DNA of 64,000 nt. Origin: UBA3076 sp964646435. Its GTDB lineage: Bacteria > Desulfobacterota > Dissulfuribacteria > Dissulfuribacterales > UBA3076. The stretch lies in NCBI GenBank assembly GCA_964646435.1, contig CAZYEJ010000001.1, positions 17,710 to 81,709 on the forward strand. Direction: 5' to 3'. The translations under genes and the position numbers were made by a program. Shown here piece by piece: positions 60,738-64,000 of this stretch. The notes below the pieces were generated by a model. That model had not been told where the DNA came from and did no database searches. It saw nothing but the letters and a program-made list of their open reading frames with translations. Position 1 is the first letter of the stretch. Each line of letters opens with the position of its first letter.

Positions 60738-63728
60738 GTGACTGGAAATTACATGAAATCGAGCAAAAGCTATAAATTTCCGCATTCACATGTCTCCCTG
60801 CCACTTGATTCTTCACTGATCGGCTGGCTGGCCGGGGATATACTGGCCCGGGATCCGGAAGACCGGGATATGTCCCGAATAGCAGTTGTCTTCCCAGGCA
60901 GGCGCCCGGCCCTCTATCTGCGAAGAGAGCTTGGAAGGCTCATTGGTGGTCCTTTCCATCCTCCCCAAATTTTCGACATAGATAGCTTCATGGCCTATAT
61001 GGCAGGCAAATCACCTGGTGGATCTGACAGGAGAGATGCCGGCCAGGTGGAATTGTTGCACCTGATCTACACCACTGCAAAGGGCCTTGGAGCAGATAGC
61101 GAACATCTGTCACTGCCTGCCATGACATCCAATTTTGAGGGCTTTTTTTTCTGGGGCCTGAAATTCATTGATCTCTTTGATGAGTTCGGTACAGAGCTGG
61201 TCCCCCCAGCCCTGATTAAACAGGCCGTGCCGGCAGCACTGGCTGATGCGGGCATTACTGAGGAGGCAAGAGGGCTTTGGCCCATTCTGCCCGGACTTTA
61301 CAGCAAATGGCTGGATGCATTGGCCGGAAATTCTCTCTGGTCCAGGGGCGAAAAGTATCGTATTGCAGCAGAACATATAGATGGGCTGGAATGGCCCTTT
61401 TCAAAAATATATCTTGCGGGTTTTGCAGCACTCAACCGGGCAGAGGAAAAGGTCTTTTCTGCCCTCACCAGGCTTGACATTGCCCGTGTAGTAGTCCAGG
61501 ACGGCCCATCTCCATGGCGGACAACAAATGATACCGGGTGGAAGCACCTTGAGCGCCTGCGCTCTGTATGCCATGGTACATGGGATCTTGAAATCACCAA
61601 ATCACTCAATTCCTTGAATCAACCAATCACCAAATCACCAAATTCTTTCTTCCACCAGGGCTTTGACCTCCATTCCCAGATACAGATGGCTGAAGATGTA
61701 TTTGCTCGTGAGCTGGAAGGCCAGGGAGAGCTTGCACCGGACCAGGAGGCCGTAGTCCTTCCAAGGCCTGAACCCCTTATCCCGGTGCTGAGCCGGCTGT
61801 TTGAGAATACGTCTGTTCCGTATAACATATCCATGGGCTATCCACTTGAGCGGACTGCACTTGCCCAACTCCTTGACTCCGTATTTGAGGCCCAGGAGGG
61901 ACGGGTAGATGGTAAATACTACGCTCCTCATTACCTGGCTGTACTCAGGCACCCGTACATAAAAAGCCTTCGATTACAAAGCCCCCTAACCTCCAATCAC
62001 CAAATCAACCAATCAACCAATCCGTCCCTTAGGTCTGTGGCCTATTTTCTTGAGTCTTGGCTGGTCAGGGAAAAGAGAAGTTTCGTAAGATTGGAGGAGC
62101 TTGAAAAGGCAATCGCTCACCTTGATGAGGAGGATTCCCCCGCTTCTCATTTTTTGTCCCTTGTTCATCAGATGTGTTTCAGGGCCTTTGAAAAATTGAA
62201 GAAAGTGGGTGAACTCGCCATGGCCCTCAAGAGACTGCTTGAGTGGACAGTGGAGTATGGGACAGCTACAGGTTATCCGCTCACCGGTGAATTTATGACG
62301 GCCATGGTGGAGCTTTTGGAAGAACTTGAAGCCGGCCCTGTCGCCAAGGAGACTGCTTCAGTCCCTGGTCTTCACTCGCTGTTTGGTCACCTGGTGCGGC
62401 AGACCAGGATTCCATTCCAGGGGATCCCTTTAGAGGGTTTTCAGATACTGGGTTTTTTGGAGACAAGGTGCCTCAAGTTTCAGCGCGTGATGATTTTTGA
62501 TGTTAACGAGGGTGTACTTCCCCCTGAAACCAGGCCGGATCCTATCCTGCCTCCGGATCTGCGTAAGCATCTTGGCCTCCCTGATAAGAAACAGGCAGTT
62601 GAGATCAGCCGGTACCATTTTCAAAGGCTGCTGGCAGGGGCCAAGGAGGTCCACTTATTCTTTTCTGAAGACAAGGGCCAGGTAAAAAGCCGGTTTATTG
62701 AGGAGCTTATATGGGAAGCTGAGAAGCAGGCAGGCCGTCGGGATGTGATTCCCATTCACAGCCCGGTTATGGTCCCAAGGCCCAGGATTCCCTTTGCTCT
62801 CCCTGTGAAGAAGACTCCTCAAATCATTGATTTTCTTTCGTCATTCACTTTTTCGGCAACTGCCCTTGATACCTATCTCTCGTGCCCTTTCAGGTTTTAC
62901 GCAAAGTATATTCTGGGATTGGATGTCCCGGATACCATAGATAGAGATGAGATCGACCCCCTTTTGGTGGGTAATCTGGCGCATAACATACTAAGGGAGT
63001 TTTATCTGCCATGGCTGGACAGGAAGATCCAATTCGAGGCTGATTGTGATAATGACCTCGTGACAAAGTCTGACATGGCACTTGAGGGGATCTTTGGGCC
63101 AAGGGCGGAATGGAGCGGCAGTGTAAGACTTTTCAGGGAGGTCCTGCTCTATCGTCTTAAAAATTTCCTGCGGCTTGAGAGAGAACACGCACAGGGTCAC
63201 CTATTGATGGGCCTTGAGGTCCCTTGCAAAATGGACATCTATCTTGAGGAAGCTGGTCGCAAGGTCAGGATTAAAGGAGTGCTCGACAGGGTAGAAAAGG
63301 ACAAGGAGGGTCTTGTCTGGGTCATAGATTATAAAACCGGCAGTAAAATGAAGTCGCCCAAAGCCACAGTTACCTCCAAAGTCTCAGACAGAGAGGCAAT
63401 TAAACAGGAGATAGTCTCCTTCCAGTTGCCCATGTATCTGCTCCTGTGTGACCAACACTATGACCTCGGGTCCGGATGGTCCGGGATGAATGCGGCCCTG
63501 TATGGGCTGAGGGGTCTTGCGGACTCAAGCAACCTGAATGCCCTTCAGACCATCTTGTTCAAACAAGGTGACAGCCGAGATGAAATTGTAAAAGGCATAT
63601 ATGTCCCGGCCTTAAAGGCTATTATTGATGAGATATTGGCCCCTGAAATTCCCTTTGCTCATGATCCTTCTGATTTTGGCCATTGCAGAACCTGCCCTTA
63701 CAGCAGGCGGCTTTGCAAGGTTGGATAA
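60738..63728 (+). CDS. AddB-like PD-(D/E)XK nuclease with Fe-S cysteines
   Basis: The 996-residue protein starts at GTG 60738. The N-terminal helicase-like region has no P-loop (RIAVVFPGRRPALYLRRELG), as in inactivated AddB-type helicases. The C-terminal nuclease reads GVLDRVEKDKEGLVWVIDYK. Four Cys that could hold a 4Fe-4S cluster occur as YLSCPFRFYA and HCRTCPYSRRLCKVG. It should pair with the AddA-like protein. Two internal stretches (ITKSLNSLNQPITKSPNSF and LTSNHQINQSTNPS) are encoded by AATCACCAA-type tandem repeats, absent in usual family members as far as I can tell. Confidence 0.88.
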   Translation: MTGNYMKSSKSYKFPHSHVSLPLDSSLIGWLAGDILARDPEDRDMSRIAVVFPGRRPALYLRRELGRLIGGPFHPPQIFDIDSFMAYMAGKSPGGSDRRDAGQVELLHLIYTTAKGLGADSEHLSLPAMTSNFEGFFFWGLKFIDLFDEFGTELVPPALIKQAVPAALADAGITEEARGLWPILPGLYSKWLDALAGNSLWSRGEKYRIAAEHIDGLEWPFSKIYLAGFAALNRAEEKVFSALTRLDIARVVVQDGPSPWRTTNDTGWKHLERLRSVCHGTWDLEITKSLNSLNQPITKSPNSFFHQGFDLHSQIQMAEDVFARELEGQGELAPDQEAVVLPRPEPLIPVLSRLFENTSVPYNISMGYPLERTALAQLLDSVFEAQEGRVDGKYYAPHYLAVLRHPYIKSLRLQSPLTSNHQINQSTNPSLRSVAYFLESWLVREKRSFVRLEELEKAIAHLDEEDSPASHFLSLVHQMCFRAFEKLKKVGELAMALKRLLEWTVEYGTATGYPLTGEFMTAMVELLEELEAGPVAKETASVPGLHSLFGHLVRQTRIPFQGIPLEGFQILGFLETRCLKFQRVMIFDVNEGVLPPETRPDPILPPDLRKHLGLPDKKQAVEISRYHFQRLLAGAKEVHLFFSEDKGQVKSRFIEELIWEAEKQAGRRDVIPIHSPVMVPRPRIPFALPVKKTPQIIDFLSSFTFSATALDTYLSCPFRFYAKYILGLDVPDTIDRDEIDPLLVGNLAHNILREFYLPWLDRKIQFEADCDNDLVTKSDMALEGIFGPRAEWSGSVRLFREVLLYRLKNFLRLEREHAQGHLLMGLEVPCKMDIYLEEAGRKVRIKGVLDRVEKDKEGLVWVIDYKTGSKMKSPKATVTSKVSDREAIKQEIVSFQLPMYLLLCDQHYDLGSGWSGMNAALYGLRGLADSSNLNALQTILFKQGDSRDEIVKGIYVPALKAIIDEILAPEIPFAHDPSDFGHCRTCPYSRRLCKVG

Positions 63729-63883
63729 TCAGTACCTTAGCAATTTTTCAACCTGTGCGGTTACACGTCAGATTGTGCAACACACGAAAAAGGAAAGAGT
63801 TATCACGAAAACACGAAATACCGAAAATACGAAAAGAATCAGCAACTTGATTTCTATGTCTATAACTTCTCAATAAGTTGGGG

Positions 63884-64000
63884 TAGATTACATTTGCGAC
63901 TATTCACTGGATTCCTGCTTTCGCAGGAATGACGGCATTCACATCCAAACGTCATTCCGGCGAAAGCCGGAATCCAGACATCTTACCCTGAGTTATTGAG
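63884..64000. repeat. REP-like double hairpin G, copy 2 (cut by window end)
   Basis: It matches 38941-39058 closely: TTGCGACTATTCACTGGATT, CCTGCTTTCGCAGGAATGAC and TTCCGGCGAAAGCCGGAATC. It is preceded by ACTTCTCAATAA, the complement of the TTATTGAGAAGT at the right end of copy 1. The gap 63729-63883 contains CACGAAA-type microrepeats and no gene. Confidence 0.88.

Overview
This 64 kb window looks like chromosomal DNA of an anaerobic Desulfobacterota-type bacterium (an inference from gene content). The supporting genes are an FmdE-family protein, a probable DUF6178 protein, a GH57 enzyme with repeated N-terminal modules, AMMECR1/AmrA, TrpB2, a cobalamin-pathway methyltransferase and a short CcmF/CcsA-like haem protein. 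Many palindromic intergenic repeats of the kind common in that phylum are also present. Most genes are single-copy housekeeping or metabolic genes in short operons on both strands. No rRNA or CRISPR array is visible.

Layout. 0-8 kb: the 3' end of an S9 peptidase, decayed toxin-antitoxin genes, tRNA-Val, a long coiled-coil protein, the lipoprotein/pcm/TIGR00725 operon, and an MTA/SAH deaminase with a purine nucleoside phosphorylase. 8-13.5 kb: a two-gene haem-handling membrane operon and a MacB-like ABC exporter (ATPase plus two permeases). 13.8-23 kb: an accessory island with a complete type I restriction-modification operon (hsdR, hsdS, an AlbA_2 regulator, hsdM; the last three joined by 4-bp overlaps), an MNT/HEPN pair and scraps of mobile genes, bracketed by two small REP palindromes. 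23-31 kb: release factor 3, the probable membrane-fusion partner of the exporter, tRNA-Phe and tRNA-Arg, a degenerate histidine kinase, a DUF6178-like protein, CbiL and a pseudouridine synthase. 31-46.8 kb: the GH57 enzyme, FmdE plus a molybdopterin-binding protein, YggT/DivIVA, DusB, an outer-membrane protein, TrpB2, an AAA ATPase, a LysE exporter, a RHH/PIN toxin-antitoxin pair, and a nucleotide-sugar dehydrogenase coupled to AmrA. 46.9-64 kb: an MscS channel with an in-frame stop, an HPF-cold-shock fusion, a low-GC methyltransferase, a MetE-like enzyme, a zinc-finger/BON protein, enolase with phosphoglycerate mutase, FtsB, and an AddAB-like recombination pair.

The most unusual feature is the density of dispersed non-coding elements. 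I can align at least six families by eye. R is about 120-160 bp with 16-bp inverted ends and has four copies; one supplies the stop codon of the nucleoside phosphorylase gene. P is a palindrome whose centre is flipped between its two copies. B creates false N-terminal extensions on two ORFs. D is about 230 bp and occurs as an inverted pair by the separated parts of the exporter. E has long inverted arms at the dusB start. G is a REP-like hairpin pair. In addition, short AATCACC-type and CACGAAA-type repeats sit in frame inside the GH57, AddA and AddB coding regions. Other leads are a C8 tract in hsdS and a 12-bp in-frame tandem repeat in its neighbour, both possible slippage sites.
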